64,000 nt of DNA, from the NCBI GenBank assembly GCA_002709075.1, contig PAPV01000020.1:60200-124199 (forward strand). The letters are read 5' to 3'. Below are positions 62,344-64,000 of the stretch, piece after piece. Under the pieces are notes generated by a model. That model made no database searches, was not told the origin of the DNA, and worked only from the letters and a program-made list of their open reading frames with translations. Every line of letters starts with the position of its first letter. The stretch's first letter is position 1. This stretch comes from Rhodospirillaceae bacterium. GTDB lineage: Bacteria; Pseudomonadota; Alphaproteobacteria; MPNO01; UBA2964. The translations under genes were made by a program, and so were the position numbers.

Positions 62344-63216
62344 AGATCTCTCCAACTGATATCTAAGTGATTTATCACATAAATGCTGAGTATTAAGAAA
62401 ATGTTGCTTCTGCGATGGATCCAATACTCTTTGGATTTGTTGCAGAATATAAAGGGAAGCAAACATACATAACCCAAGCAGTTAATAAAATATATCTACC
62501 TTCGTAGTCATATGCAGAAAGGCTTCGTGTTATCAAATAAATAGGTCAGTAACTTTTATTAAGTATTGGTGAATTATTAGTGTGGATAGGTAAATTGCAT
62601 AATGGAGTTCTGAGCATACATCCTTTAACAAGATTATTTTGGCCTCTGTTGTCGTGGAACTTGTTGACACTTTTGACAAAAAAACTCAAATCAACTTCCT
62701 TAAGAATATTCATGGTAAAAGTATTTTTACTTGCCTAATTTAACACCACTTTTTTTTAAGACCGCCTAAACTTTAATCGGCTAATGATACTGTAGTTGGA
62801 AATAAATACGGTAATCCCATTTTGTGCCCAATTAAAAATTGGCACGGTTCTTGAAAAGAAATTTGTTACTAAGTTAATGGATAATCATGCTTACAAAAAC
62901 ATCTTTTTTATTAGGGCCATCTTTATTCTCTATTCGTACGTCTGTAGGTCACTTTGAACGATAAAATATTTCTGTTCGAAGCTACAATTCCATCACCAAT
63001 GAAGGTCAAAAACCTATAAATAAGTCAAACCCCTTTGTTAGAAAGAATACAATTCAAAATGCGAATTTTATAGCCTTAGATACTCAATCCCTACTGCGAA
63101 CCTTGAGTGGGTTCCAAAACGCCTTAGAGCCACAGAGATTTCTGATGGATATCTTGGACAGAATACGGGGGAATATTTTACTATTTTATTTCAATTTTTT
63201 TCAGGTCCTTTGAGAG
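62344..63216. other. intergenic region, possible decayed coding sequence
   Basis: About 870 AT-rich bases. A frame without a start codon (63042-63227) reads FYSLRYSIPTANLEWVPKRL then ATEISDGYLGQNTGEYF. It overlaps the thioesterase start and is likely a relic. Nothing else is clear. Confidence 0.35.
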
Positions 63217-63597
63217 ATGATTTTTAGAACACGAAAGATGGTTACTGCTAAAGACTTAAATGCAAATGGGTCCTTATTTGGAGGGCAGGTACTTACTTGG
63301 ATAGATGAAGAGGCTTTTATATTTAGCGCCTGTCAACTTAAAGATCATTCAGTGGTAACTCGATACATTTCTAAAATCGAATTTCTTTCCACAGCTAGAA
63401 TAGGGGACATCATAGAAATTGGGATGGAAGCTACTGGTATGGGTCGAACTTCAATTTCCTTGAAGTGTATCGTTAGAAATAAGGGAACTGGAACAATCTT
63501 AACTCAAATAAATAAAATTGTTTTCGTATTGGTAGACCGTGATGGAAAACCAAAGCCACATTATCAAAAGATGAATAACTCGTATCAAGAAAAATAG
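63217..63597 (+). CDS. acyl-CoA thioesterase (YciA-like hotdog fold)
   Basis: A 126-residue single-hotdog thioesterase that hydrolyses acyl-CoA. The conserved start of the fold is DLNANGSLFGGQVLTWIDEEA, with the expected Asn and Asp, followed by VVTRYISKIEFLSTARIGDIIEI and GRTSISLKCIVRNKGT. The ATG at 63217 is preceded by GAGAG. The family acts on many acyl-CoAs; the substrate here is not predictable. Confidence 0.88.
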   Translation: MIFRTRKMVTAKDLNANGSLFGGQVLTWIDEEAFIFSACQLKDHSVVTRYISKIEFLSTARIGDIIEIGMEATGMGRTSISLKCIVRNKGTGTILTQINKIVFVLVDRDGKPKPHYQKMNNSYQEK

Positions 63598-63812
63598 CAC
63601 CTCAGGAAGGTCTTGTTAATTTCGAACTTGTCTTACTTTGTTCGAATGGAAAAATTCTGATCGGTGAAACGCGACTGAAAAATGATGGTTTGGTCGCTAA
63701 ATTTAGTACTTTTAAACTGACAGCTTGGTATGCGAACACTGGACTGGATGTAAAGTGGGGACTTCAGTCCACTAATATTAATACAATTTTAAAGCATGAG
63801 AAAATATCATAG
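63579..63812 (+). other. open frame without a start codon
   Basis: A 77-codon frame after the thioesterase stop, reading PQEGLVNFELVLLCSNGKIL then IGETRLKNDGLVAKFSTF. It has no ATG, GTG or TTG near its start, and overlaps the thioesterase end. Composition looks protein-like, so it may be a remnant joined by a lost frameshift. No family is recognised. Confidence 0.3.
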
Positions 63813-63830
63813 CAGGGCGGAAAAATGGAG

Positions 63831-64000
63831 TTAAAGTCTTTTTCCAAAGTTTTTTAAAGGCTGATAATCTTTTAGTTGGCAAACATTATCTCCTCCAACT
63901 TGTCTCCACCCCATACCTTCAAGACCATCGTGATCAGGATGATCAAAGATTTTCCATTCCTTCAATTTGTCTAATAGGACTGCCGAACGGAAGCGCTCCA
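63831..64000 (-). CDS. hypothetical protein, C-terminal part (cut by window edge)
   Basis: The last 55 codons of a frame that enters at the right edge on the minus strand and ends with TAA at 63831. It reads RFRSAVLLDKLKEWKIFDH, then PDHDGLEGMGWRQVGGDN and VCQLKDYQPLKNFGKRL. The frame is open to the edge. No family is recognised. Confidence 0.45.
   Translation of the reverse strand, partial: ERFRSAVLLDKLKEWKIFDHPDHDGLEGMGWRQVGGDNVCQLKDYQPLKNFGKRL

Overview
The window looks like chromosomal DNA of a low-GC, probably marine, free-living alphaproteobacterium. The evidence is: an F0-only ATP synthase operon (atpI-atpB-atpE-b'-b) with duplicated b subunits and no F1 genes beside it; the neighbourhood Smc / DsbA-like / DUF721 (DciA) / MutY / CcrM; a DUF1134 (EipA) protein; a zinc-ribbon DinB; a PodJ-like Sel1/peptidoglycan-binding protein; and many TRAP and TTT uptake genes. 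No species can be named from sequence alone.

Region 1-24.8 kb is mostly housekeeping: ispH (cut by the left edge), a small lipoprotein, the F0 operon, smc, a thiol-disulfide oxidoreductase, dciA, mutY, ccrM, rnhB, a coupled pair of TIGR04283/TIGR04282 glycosyltransferases, moaB, a lytic transglycosylase, a uracil-DNA glycosylase, ETF-QO, a TPR protein, ispE, the PodJ-like protein plus a stand-alone copy of its N-terminal domain, tRNA-Gln, a TusA-like protein, a frameshifted pyrB and an alpha/beta hydrolase.

Region 24.8-46.2 kb is rich in uptake and catabolic genes: an orphan TctC-type binding protein, RidA, an MFS carrier, a UbiD-type decarboxylase with an extra C-terminal domain, apt, a TAXI binding protein with a fused TRAP permease, eipA and dinB. 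After a decayed amidohydrolase remnant comes a Rieske oxygenase tightly coupled to a glutamine-synthetase-like ligase, facing a dctQ-dctM-dctP-GMC oxidoreductase operon, with a RutA-like LLM flavin monooxygenase divergent from dctQ. These could together import and oxidise a nitrogen-containing or aromatic substrate; that is inference from gene context.

Region 46.2-53.7 kb is accessory: a lipoprotein/coiled-coil operon, a periplasmic glutathione peroxidase, a CIA30 protein, a zinc-ribbon protein, short single-membrane-segment microproteins, two small repeats, and the wreck of an integrative element (a tRNA-Pro with an altered 5' end, a truncated terminase small subunit, a tRNA-Ser-like sequence without its 5' acceptor strand, and a P4-type integrase pseudogene).

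Region 53.7-64 kb holds a second TAXI/fused-TRAP pair beside an ornithine-cyclodeaminase homologue, an Asp/Glu-racemase-superfamily enzyme and a barbiturase/cyanuric-acid-amidohydrolase homologue. This is a plausible import-and-ring-opening module for a cyclic amide. After it come a truncated YdjM-like protein, a YHYH-domain exported protein, an acyl-CoA thioesterase and a gene cut by the right edge.
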